Assembly: GCF_029946505.1 (NCBI RefSeq)
Contig: NZ_JARZHG010000012.1
Span: forward strand, 1-64,000
DNA: 64,000 nucleotides
From: Polyangium sp. y55x31
GTDB taxonomy: Bacteria > Myxococcota_A > Polyangia > Polyangiales > Polyangiaceae
Direction: 5' to 3'
Part shown: one piece after another, positions 1-8,523 of the stretch
How positions within the stretch are numbered: the first letter of the stretch is position 1
Layout: every line of letters begins with the position of its first letter
Translations under genes and position numbers: made by a program
The notes under the pieces: model-generated
The model's input: the letters and a program-made list of their open reading frames with translations, nothing else
Databases searched by the model: none
What the model was told of the DNA's origin: nothing

Positions 1-122
1 CACCTGCATATGTCGTCAGCAATCAAAAATGTACCGACGACTGGACCGAGCCTCGTTCGATTGATCCTACAAAGTGGGATGTTGGAGCCGATGGACCTAC
101 TCGACGGTTTATGAGATGAGTT

Positions 123-3056
123 CTAGCCTCGGCGCGCGCGACGGCGTCGCAGCGGGCGTAGGAGGAGCAGCAATCCGGCGAGCGGCCATGCCGTGCGGGG
201 CCCATCGCCGGCCTGGCGGCATCCGCAACTGCCGTCCTCCTGAATCGCGCCGCCGGCGCCGCCGCCCGACGAGGTTGTGCTGCTCGAAGACGACGTCACG
301 TTGGTACCGCCGGATCCAGCCGATCCTCCTGCGCCGCCCGACCCTCCCAGGCCACCGGTGCCACCCGCGCCGCCGGAGCCGCCATTGCCACCGGCGCCGC
401 CGGAGCCGCCGGAGCCGCCATTGCCACCCGAGCCGCCCGCTCCGCCGTTACCACCCGAGCCGCCGGCTCCGCCATTGCCACCGGCGCCGCCCGCTCCGCC
501 ATTGCCACCCGAGCCGCCGGCTCCGCCCGCGCCACCCGCGCCACCTGCACCCGTCGGGTCATTCATGCAGGCGCCGGCAACGCACATCCCGCCCGTGCAG
601 GGCGTGCCGTCCGGCTTGGCAGGATTCGAGCACATGCCGCTCGCGGGAGCGCACGTGCCCGGAAGATGGCATTCGTCGAGCGGCTCGCACGAGACGGGGG
701 ACATTCCCGTGCAGACCCCGCTCGCGCACGCGTCCGTCTGCGTGCACGCATTGCCATCGTTGCACGCGCTGCCGTCCGCCTTCGTCGGATTCGAGCACAC
801 GCCCGTGGCCGGGTTGCACATGCCTGGCAGATGGCACGGGGACGCCGCCTGGCAAATCACGGCATTGGACCCGACGCAGGCGCCGGCCTGGCACGTATCG
901 GTCTGCGAGCACGCATTGCCGTCGTCGCACGTGGCGCCGTCGGGTTTGGCGGGGTTACTGCACAAGCCGGTGGCGGGGTTGCACGTGCCGGGCTGGTGGC
1001 AGGTGTCGAGCGCGGCGCAAACCACCGGATTCGCGCCGGTGCACGCGCCGGCCTGGCACGTATCGGCCTGCGTGCAGGGATTCCCGTCATTGCAGGCGGC
1101 CCCGTTCGGCTGGGCCGCGTCCGCCGGACACGTGGTGGCGCTGCCATTGCAGGTCTCGGGGGCGTCACACGCCGACACGGCCGCCCGGCACGTCGTGCCC
1201 GCCGCGACCGGGGAGCAGATTCCCTGCGCGCCCGGGACGTTGCATGCCTGGCAATCGCCGGCGACGCCGAAGCCGCAGGACGTATCACAGCAATAGCCGT
1301 CGACACAGAGCCCGTTCGGGCAATTCGCCGCGGCAGCGCACGGGACGGGGTTCACCAGGGTGAAGATCTCGGCGCTCGTGGTGTAGCTCGTATTGGGCGG
1401 GCTCCCACCGGCCACGAGCACGCCGCCGCTCTGCAGCAACGTCGCCGTGTGGTAGCTCCGGCCGACGTTCATCGAGGCGGTCGTGCTCCACGCGCCGATG
1501 TTCGGATCGTAAAGCTCGGCGCTGGCCTTGCCGGCGGCGGCGGTGCCACCGCCCGCGACGAGGACCTTGCCGCCCGGCAGGAGCGCCATGGTCGGCGCGG
1601 CGCGGCCGAAGGCCATGGAGCCCGTGAGCGTCCACGAATTGGTGGCCGGATTGTACAGCTCGCAAAACGCGGTATAGCTCGACGTGCCGCAGGTGATCAC
1701 ATTACCATTGTCGAGGCGCACGGCATCGTTGAAAGAATGCGGCACGTTGAGCATGCCCGCGGAGCTCCAGGCATTCGTGGCCGGATCGTAGAGCTCCGCG
1801 TTCTGCGTGCCCGTGCCCGAGCCGCCGATGGCGAGGACCTTGCCGTTCGCCAGCGTGACGAGCGCAAACGACGCGCGCGAGTCGACCATCGAGGGGCCCG
1901 TCGTCCAGGTATTCGCGACCGGGTCGTAGATCTCGGTGGCCTTCTCGTTCATGGAGTAATAGCCGCCGACGGCGAGGACGCGACCATCGCCGAGGAGCGC
2001 CGCGCGGTGCGTCATGCGGTCCATTTTCATCGGCGGTGTCGCGGAAAACGTGCCCGTCGCGGGATTGTAGACTTCGCCGCCCGCGGAGCTGACCTCCCAG
2101 AGGCCGCCGGCGATGAGGACCCGGCCATCGGCGAGCCTCGTCGACGTATGGCCGAGGCGCGCCGCGATCATGGAGCCCGTGAAGCTCCAGAGGTTCGCCA
2201 CAGGGTCGTAAAGCTCCGCGAACTTGGTGGGCAGGTTGCCGGTCGTATACCCGCCGGTGACGAGGACCTTGCCATTCGTGAGCAAGGTGGCCGCGTGGCT
2301 GTCGCGCGGGGTGTTCATCGGCGCGACGGTGGTCCACGCCGGATCCACGAAGAGCGCAGCGCCCGGCGGGGCTTTGCCTTCCAGGTGGAGCGCGATCGTC
2401 GCGCCGTCGAGCGAGAGGCGCACGCCGACCGGCGTCCCGCCCTCCGCGAAAGCGCGCGGCGCCGTGACGTGCAGGCGCGCGCGGCCCCGCTCATCGAAAA
2501 AGTGAATTCCCGAGGCGTCCTGCCGCGCCGTCCCCCCGTCCACGCGCCAGACCGCGAGCGGCACGCCCTCCTGCGCGTGGTCGGCTTCGAGCGCGAGCCA
2601 CTCCTCCACCCCGGCCGCGCTCCGCGCCCATAACGACGCGCCGCCGCGGCGCGGATATGCCACGGCCGCGTCGACCCCAAATGCGCGGCCCGTGATCCCT
2701 TCCTCGCGCACCACGACCTCGAAGCCGTCTTGCGTGCGAAAGTGCACCGCGGCTTCGCCTTCGCGTGGCAGCGTGACGTCCAAATCGTCCCATGTTCCGA
2801 GGGACCTCGGCGGCAACCGGCGATACCCGTCCTCGCCGGCCTCGAACGGGGCGGCCGAGAGCACCTCCCGGGCCTGCTCGGGAAACCGCGCTTCGAGCTT
2901 CTCGCGGAGCGGCGCGGCCTCCGCTTCGACGCCCTCACCGGAAACCTCGTTCGCCTGCGGTAGCGGGCCGCCTTCATCGCAGGCCGTGGCGAGCGCGCAA
3001 AGCGCGATCCCGGACCAGGGCCTCATCCAACGTGCTTTCGTCGTTCGTGTCAGCAT
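123..3056 (-). CDS. Kelch-repeat lipoprotein with Cys-rich repeats and MYXO-CTERM tail
   Basis: A 977-residue surface protein. Seen: a signal peptide with a lipobox ending at Cys26 (ALATAC); a jelly-roll-like stretch to about residue 235; seven Kelch-type blades (about 239-562) with recurring GKVLVTGG-like strands, i.e. one complete beta-propeller; three Cys-rich units of about 55 residues (about 640-820) with CNDGN, CQAGAC and CNPATG motifs; a Gly-rich linker (837-908); a Ser/Thr stretch; and a C-terminal CGC motif followed by a hydrophobic helix and an Arg-rich end. That ending is the MYXO-CTERM sorting signal, which in myxobacteria leads to myxosortase processing and surface display. Having both a lipobox and a MYXO-CTERM tail implies two possible anchors. 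The ligand is unknown; a Kelch propeller on a stalk suggests adhesion or binding. It could also carry a galactose-oxidase-like fold without catalytic residues. No partner gene is evident next door. Confidence 0.9.
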   Translation of the reverse strand: MLTRTTKARWMRPWSGIALCALATACDEGGPLPQANEVSGEGVEAEAAPLREKLEARFPEQAREVLSAAPFEAGEDGYRRLPPRSLGTWDDLDVTLPREGEAAVHFRTQDGFEVVVREEGITGRAFGVDAAVAYPRRGGASLWARSAAGVEEWLALEADHAQEGVPLAVWRVDGGTARQDASGIHFFDERGRARLHVTAPRAFAEGGTPVGVRLSLDGATIALHLEGKAPPGAALFVDPAWTTVAPMNTPRDSHAATLLTNGKVLVTGGYTTGNLPTKFAELYDPVANLWSFTGSMIAARLGHTSTRLADGRVLIAGGLWEVSSAGGEVYNPATGTFSATPPMKMDRMTHRAALLGDGRVLAVGGYYSMNEKATEIYDPVANTWTTGPSMVDSRASFALVTLANGKVLAIGGSGTGTQNAELYDPATNAWSSAGMLNVPHSFNDAVRLDNGNVITCGTSSYTAFCELYNPATNSWTLTGSMAFGRAAPTMALLPGGKVLVAGGGTAAAGKASAELYDPNIGAWSTTASMNVGRSYHTATLLQSGGVLVAGGSPPNTSYTTSAEIFTLVNPVPCAAAANCPNGLCVDGYCCDTSCGFGVAGDCQACNVPGAQGICSPVAAGTTCRAAVSACDAPETCNGSATTCPADAAQPNGAACNDGNPCTQADTCQAGACTGANPVVCAALDTCHQPGTCNPATGLCSNPAKPDGATCDDGNACSQTDTCQAGACVGSNAVICQAASPCHLPGMCNPATGVCSNPTKADGSACNDGNACTQTDACASGVCTGMSPVSCEPLDECHLPGTCAPASGMCSNPAKPDGTPCTGGMCVAGACMNDPTGAGGAGGAGGAGGSGGNGGAGGAGGNGGAGGSGGNGGAGGSGGNGGSGGSGGAGGNGGSGGAGGTGGLGGSGGAGGSAGSGGTNVTSSSSSTTSSGGGAGGAIQEDGSCGCRQAGDGPRTAWPLAGLLLLLRPLRRRRARRG
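327..545. repeat. Minisatellite encoding the Gly-rich linker
   Basis: A run of short near-identical units (about 9-24 bp, CCGCCATTGCCACC-like on the + strand) that encodes Gly-Gly-Ala/Ser/Asn triplets of the Kelch lipoprotein. Units of this kind change copy number by replication slippage, so linker length probably varies between strains. Confidence 0.8.
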
Positions 3057-3208
3057 TCCATCCTCGTACGGCAGCGTCCCCCCGTCTGGTCTGCGGGGAA
3101 GCTACATGGATGGTCGCGACAACGAAAGCCCTTCGCGTGGGAGCCCGATTTCGATGGGTTCCCGGGACGCCGGTCGACGAGGTCTGCGCTCTGCCCGTCG
3201 CGGCGTGG

Positions 3209-6200
3209 TCACCGCCCCCGGAGCCGCGGCGCAGGGGCAGCGGCCGTCGTGCCGCGGACGCGCCGGAGAGCGTATTCCATTCCGCCCTGGAGGGTGCTCA
3301 TGGTCACGAAGGACCGCAGATCGACGTCGAGCGAAATGAGCGTCTGTGCGGTCCGAGGACCGATGCCCGTGATGAGCGTCTCCGCGCCGAGGAGCCGCAG
3401 CGCGGAAGCGACGTCGATGAGCATTCGCGCGGTATGGGTATCGACGTCCTTCATCCCCGTGACGTCGAGGATGACCACGCGCGCGCCCTGGCGCTGGGCG
3501 CCATCGAGCGCGACGGCGAGGACCTGCGCGGCGCGCTCGCCATCCACGGTGCCGATGAGGGGCATGACGACGATCTCGCGGGTAATGGGCAAGAGCGGCG
3601 TCGACAGCTCCGCGAGCCTATCACGCTGCGCCGCGATGATCTGCGCCTGGAGCGCCTCGCGTTGCTCCTCGACGACGCGGCGCTGGGAGAGCTCGGTCTC
3701 GAGGCGGGTATTGGCATCCGTGAGGTCACGATTGAGGAACCTGAGCTCCTCCGTCCTGCGCGCGACCTCGAGCTCGAGCCGCTCATTGGCGCGTTTGACC
3801 TCTTCATTGGCGGCACGCGAGCTCTCGAGGAGCCTGGCGATTTCAATGGCGATCGCGGCCTGCGAGGAAAGCAGGGCGAGGAGCTCGACGCGCGCCTCGT
3901 TGAAGACGCCGGCGATGGCGCGATTCTCCAGGTAAAGCACGCCGCTCAGCCTGCCTTGGTGCAGGAGCGGCAGGCACAAGATCGATCGTGGATTCTCACG
4001 GACGATGTACGGATCGTCCGCGAAGCGCGCGGCGCTCTCCCTGTCGTCGAGGAGCACGGCCTCCTGTGTACGTGACACATAAAGGATGATGCTCCTGGCG
4101 CACTCGGCGGCGCCGTCGAGCGGCTCCCCCTCGCCGGTGTCTATGGTCCTGCTCCCTTCCCCGAGCCTCGCGACGATCACGAATTGCCCGTCTCGCGCGA
4201 GGATCAAAGCACCTCGCTCGGCGCCCGCGTTGCTGAGGACGAGGTTGGCGAGGCGATCGATGACCTTTGCGAGGTCGGTCTCGCTTGCGATCTCCTGCGC
4301 GGCGCGGACGACGAGCGCGGCGTCGCGGAGGGTGCCGGCGCCCGTCTTGCTGAGGAGGGTCCTGCCGAGCTCCGTGAGGCCGGCTGTATTCGTCGTCCCC
4401 GTGCTCGACCTCGAACGCGAAACCTCGCGGAGAGAGGGCCAGACGTGCGCGGACTCCGATTCGAGCGAGGCGGCCTTGAGGGGAGCGCCCCAATGCAGGT
4501 ATGCCCGGTAGGCATTCCGCATGTAGGCGCCCGCGCCCGTGGTGATGCCGGTGCTCAGGAAAAACTTCGCGAAGAGCTCATTGGCCATCGCCTCGAAGTG
4601 GGGGGCCTTGTGCTCCTGGCAAAGCGCGATTGCGCTCTCGTAACGCTGCATCGCGCCGGCGACATCGCCTTGTGCCCGCGCCTCCTCGGCGTCGACGAGC
4701 GCCTTCAGATGCGCGAAGCTCTTCGGGGACCACCCCGCGAGATCAGCGATCTCTGCCCTGTATCTCGTGAAGAGCTCCTTGCGCCGCGCCGCTTCCTTCG
4801 GCTCCTCGGCCGGCGGCAGGACGAGGAGCAGGAGCGCCCGGAAGAAGGAATGGATCTTCGGTTGAATCGTCCCGCCGCCGAACATCAAGGCACGCTCGGC
4901 GATCTCCGACGCCTCCCAGGCCTCCGCGTGTTTTCCGTGCACGAGGAGGACGAACGATTTCAACACGCCATAGTGGACATTCGTGCTGCTGGGCTGCTGG
5001 CTTTGCAGATCACGGACGAACTTGTCCTCGTCGAAGTTGTCGTCGCTGAACGACGTCGCGTCCCGCGTCTTGCCTGCGAGGCAAGCGATGGCCTGCCGAA
5101 CGGCGGTCATGGCGGCGTTGTTGCGCGGGATCTTGGTGCGCCGGACGATCGCCAGGTTCTTTTCGGCGAGGTCCAGGACATCGTCGATCTGATCTCCGGC
5201 AAAGAGGTTTGCCATCGTCCCGAGGAAGCAGGCGACGCCGAGCATATGAAGCTCGCCGGTCTCCAGGCAGCGTTGCCGCGTGACGGCGAACATCTCCCCC
5301 ACCTGGCGCATCGGATAACGCATGTGCGCGCAACTGCTCGCGGCGAAGCCGAGCCTCGCGGCCTGCAAGGCGCTCGGGAATTTCGCGTTGATCGCCTCTG
5401 CCAATTTGCAGAAAGCCATCCCCTCGTCGACGCGCCCGCGGATCGCCGCGAGCATGTAGCCGACGCAGCTATACGGCAGCGCGACGAGCTCGGTATGACC
5501 GTGCACGAGGGCGACGTTGACCGCCCTGAGATTGATGATGGAGAACGCGATCGCGCCGAGGTGGTGCGAGCCGTCGGCGATGGAGTCGAGGATCGACAGG
5601 ACCGCGCCGATCACGGGGTCTTTCACCTCCGGCGCGTCGATCACGTCCTCGATGCGGCGTCCGCGCAGGTTGGTCGTCACCTGGGCGAGCTCCGCCATCA
5701 TCATCTGCGGCGACGTGATCTCTTCCATCCGCAGCGGGTGTCCGAGCAGCCCCAGCGTATCCAGGCCGATCTTGACGCCCTCGCCGAATTGCCCGTGGGA
5801 CATCCGGCTGTATACGCGCTCCCTCTGGATCGCTGCCCGCTCGATGTCGGTCTTCACCCGATGCATGAGCTCCGCGAAGACGGCCTCGGCGCGTTCGGCG
5901 TCGCCGCCCAGATATGCACATTGCCCCGCGAGCATGTGCAATTCGAGGCACAGATCATAACGATCGTGCCAATCCTCGTCGCGGAGCAGGCCGATGCCGG
6001 CGCGCGCATACGCGGCAGACGCGTGGTAGGCCGTGGACGCCTTGGCTTTTTGGGCGGCCCGCAGGTCGAGCGCCGCGAGGTCGACCCGCTCGGCATGATC
6101 CTCCATGCAGGCGGCGCCGATGTTGAGGTGGTGGACGAGCTTGAGGAGATGCTCGTCCAGGGACGACCCTTGAATGTGCCGCTGGAGGAGGCGCCCGATG

Positions 6201-8368
6201 CCGAGGTGGATCGTCTCTCGCTGCTCGGGCGGGAGGAGAAGATATGCAGCTTGATGGACGCGATCGTGGACGAATCGATAACGGACGTCGAAGCGCGCCG
6301 CCGCGTCGCCCGCCTCCGAGCCGCCGAGCCCGACTTCGAGGTACCTGTAGTCACCGTCCAGAGAGACGATGAGCCCGGCCTTCATCGCCTCCCAAATCGC
6401 GGCGAGGACATCGTTCGGGGGCTTGTTCGCGACGATGGCCAAGAGCCCATAATCGAACGAATGGCCAATACATGCCGCCAGCACGAGCACCTGCTGCGTC
6501 GCCGCCGGGAGCTCCTGCATGCTTTGGATGAGCAGATCGACGACGTTGTCCGTCACGTTCGCCGCGCGGATGGTGTCGACCTCCCATGACCACGCGCCCG
6601 TGGATGGGTCGAAGCGGAGGAGGTTCCGTTCGTTCAGCGTGACCAGGAATTGATGCGCGAAAAACGGGTTCCCGTGCGTCTTTTCGTAGACCAGCTCGGC
6701 CAAGCTCTCGACCTCGTCGGGCCGGCTCGTGAGCGTGTCGGCGACGAGGTGATGCAACGTCTCACGATCGAGCGGCCCGAGCCGAATGTCGGTGGCCCGG
6801 AAGCCGATCTTGCCGAGCTCCCCGACGAGCGAGAGGAGCGGATGGCCCGGCTCGACCTCGTTGTCCCTGTAGGCGCCGATGATCAGCAGGTGCCGGCTGA
6901 ACGCGTCCGTCAGCAGAATGTGCAAGAGCCGGCGCGAGGCCGGGTCGAGCCATTGAAGGTCATCGAGGAAGAGGACGACGGGGTGCGCCGCGCTCGCGAA
7001 GACGTGCAAAAAGTCGAGGAGCGTCAGCTCGAAGCGATTCTTGGCCTGATCCGGCGGCAGGTCCTGCACTTTGGGCAGGTCGCCGACGACGAGCGCGAGC
7101 TCCGGCACGAGCTCGGTGAGCAGCGCGCCGTTACCTTTGAGCGCGGAGAGGAGGTCCTCTTTCCATCGCGCGAGCGCCGAGGGTGGCTCCGTCAGGATCT
7201 CGCGCATCAATTCCCGGAACGCAGATACGACCGGCGCGAGCGGTACATCGCGGGAGAGCTGATCGAATTTGCCCGAAATGAAATAGCCGCCGTGCCGCGT
7301 GATGGTCCTGTGAATCTCACGGACCAGCGCCGACTTGCCGATGCCGGAATAACCCGAGACCAGGACGAGCTCCGGGCCGCGCTGGCGGGCGCGCTCGAAC
7401 GCCTGGAGGAGCGCCTCGATATCGCGCTCTCGGCCGTACAGGCGCTGCGCGCGCCGCAGCTCGGGCGCCCTGTCCTTCGTGTACAGAGGGAATGCCGCGA
7501 CGGAGCCGCGCTCCCTCCACTGCCGGAGGCATTCGGCGAGGTCGAACGCGAGGCCCGCGTCGCTCTGGTACCTCTCCTCGGGCGTCTTCGCGAGGAGCTT
7601 CATGACGATATCCGAGAGCGGCGCGGGCACGGACGGAGACATCTCGCGCGGCGGCACCGGGTTCCGCGTCAAGTGGGCCTGAATGACGTCCTCGACCTCG
7701 CCGTCCGGGAAAGGCACATGGCCGACGAGCATCTCGTACAGAATCACGCCGAGCGAATAGAGGTCCGACCGCGCGTCGACCGCGCGGTTCATGCGACCCG
7801 TTTGCTCGGGTGACACATAAAGAGGCGTGCCCTCCAGCGAGCGCGCGCTCGCCGGCGCGTTGAGCTCGCGAGAGATGCGCGCCGAGATGCCGAAATCGAT
7901 GAGAAAAACCCTCGAGGTGGACATGTCCACCAGGATGTTCCTCGGCGTGATGTCCTTGTGGATGACGCGCCGCTCGTGGATCGCCGCGAGCGCGTTGCAT
8001 ATCGATATCGCGAGGACGAGGACGGTATCGATCGCGAGCTTCCCTCCCTCGAGGATCTCGCGCAGCGTCGGGTAGCCGATGTCCGCCATCACGAGGCGCA
8101 GGCCGCGCCCGTGCTCCTCCAGCGCGAGCGCTCTGGGTGTGTCGTCGAGCCCGAGCTCGCGCAGGATCATGAATTCGCGCCGCAGCCGGGCGAGCTCTCG
8201 CGCGCTCGGATAGTCGTTCTTCGTCTGCTTCAGGATGACATGCGCCGCTGTGTCGGCTTTCCGCGCCCGATACACGAACGTTTCGGCGCCTTCATAGACG
8301 GGCACCACGGAGGTATAGCCGTCGAAAGCATCGGCTGCTGAGGCGGGGAAAGTGGACGGCGCAACCAT
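3209..8368 (-). CDS. Ser/Thr kinase-AAA ATPase-GAF-STAS signalling protein
   Basis: 1719 residues. Protein kinase domain at about 20-290 (VILK lysine, HKDITPRNIL catalytic loop, DFG, SPEQ), with HKD in place of HRD and a degenerate glycine loop. AAA_16/STAND-type ATPase at about 310-600 with Walker A GYSGIGKS (about 340-350) and Walker B LFLDDLQW. A long helical repeat region of about 600 residues follows, then GAF (about 1339-1506), coiled coil, and a RsbR-type STAS domain (about 1583-1703) with an ILDVTG strand. The first part matches the multi-domain kinases that usually end in a histidine kinase; here the output is STAS, suggesting phosphorylation-dependent partner binding as in stressosomes. 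The ATG follows a GGAGG site (8 nt). No cognate phosphatase, RsbS or RsbT is nearby. Signal and target are unknown. Confidence 0.92.
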   Translation of the reverse strand: MVAPSTFPASAADAFDGYTSVVPVYEGAETFVYRARKADTAAHVILKQTKNDYPSARELARLRREFMILRELGLDDTPRALALEEHGRGLRLVMADIGYPTLREILEGGKLAIDTVLVLAISICNALAAIHERRVIHKDITPRNILVDMSTSRVFLIDFGISARISRELNAPASARSLEGTPLYVSPEQTGRMNRAVDARSDLYSLGVILYEMLVGHVPFPDGEVEDVIQAHLTRNPVPPREMSPSVPAPLSDIVMKLLAKTPEERYQSDAGLAFDLAECLRQWRERGSVAAFPLYTKDRAPELRRAQRLYGRERDIEALLQAFERARQRGPELVLVSGYSGIGKSALVREIHRTITRHGGYFISGKFDQLSRDVPLAPVVSAFRELMREILTEPPSALARWKEDLLSALKGNGALLTELVPELALVVGDLPKVQDLPPDQAKNRFELTLLDFLHVFASAAHPVVLFLDDLQWLDPASRRLLHILLTDAFSRHLLIIGAYRDNEVEPGHPLLSLVGELGKIGFRATDIRLGPLDRETLHHLVADTLTSRPDEVESLAELVYEKTHGNPFFAHQFLVTLNERNLLRFDPSTGAWSWEVDTIRAANVTDNVVDLLIQSMQELPAATQQVLVLAACIGHSFDYGLLAIVANKPPNDVLAAIWEAMKAGLIVSLDGDYRYLEVGLGGSEAGDAAARFDVRYRFVHDRVHQAAYLLLPPEQRETIHLGIGRLLQRHIQGSSLDEHLLKLVHHLNIGAACMEDHAERVDLAALDLRAAQKAKASTAYHASAAYARAGIGLLRDEDWHDRYDLCLELHMLAGQCAYLGGDAERAEAVFAELMHRVKTDIERAAIQRERVYSRMSHGQFGEGVKIGLDTLGLLGHPLRMEEITSPQMMMAELAQVTTNLRGRRIEDVIDAPEVKDPVIGAVLSILDSIADGSHHLGAIAFSIINLRAVNVALVHGHTELVALPYSCVGYMLAAIRGRVDEGMAFCKLAEAINAKFPSALQAARLGFAASSCAHMRYPMRQVGEMFAVTRQRCLETGELHMLGVACFLGTMANLFAGDQIDDVLDLAEKNLAIVRRTKIPRNNAAMTAVRQAIACLAGKTRDATSFSDDNFDEDKFVRDLQSQQPSSTNVHYGVLKSFVLLVHGKHAEAWEASEIAERALMFGGGTIQPKIHSFFRALLLLVLPPAEEPKEAARRKELFTRYRAEIADLAGWSPKSFAHLKALVDAEEARAQGDVAGAMQRYESAIALCQEHKAPHFEAMANELFAKFFLSTGITTGAGAYMRNAYRAYLHWGAPLKAASLESESAHVWPSLREVSRSRSSTGTTNTAGLTELGRTLLSKTGAGTLRDAALVVRAAQEIASETDLAKVIDRLANLVLSNAGAERGALILARDGQFVIVARLGEGSRTIDTGEGEPLDGAAECARSIILYVSRTQEAVLLDDRESAARFADDPYIVRENPRSILCLPLLHQGRLSGVLYLENRAIAGVFNEARVELLALLSSQAAIAIEIARLLESSRAANEEVKRANERLELEVARRTEELRFLNRDLTDANTRLETELSQRRVVEEQREALQAQIIAAQRDRLAELSTPLLPITREIVVMPLIGTVDGERAAQVLAVALDGAQRQGARVVILDVTGMKDVDTHTARMLIDVASALRLLGAETLITGIGPRTAQTLISLDVDLRSFVTMSTLQGGMEYALRRVRGTTAAAPAPRLRGR

Positions 8369-8523
8369 GTTGCCTCCTCGGAGGAGCTTAGCTTTAAGGA
8401 AAGACCCTACCCGAGATGGGGGCGCCTTTGCAAGGGTTCTTTCTACCTGAAATTACGCGCATTCATGCATGTCCAGCATACCACCTCACCGGTGGATGAC
8501 CGGACGGGCGGCGGCGCGCAGGG

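Noticed and set aside
12-41. GTCGTC/GACGAC inverted repeat downstream of the Kelch gene as a terminator
   Set aside because: Six-bp stem with 18-nt loop and no T tract.
4184-6589. 801-codon frame opposite the giant kinase
   Set aside because: Shadow of the helical region; no start signal.
8481-8495. CCACC-GGTGG hairpin after the cytochrome gene as a terminator
   Set aside because: Five-bp stem and no T tract; too weak to call.
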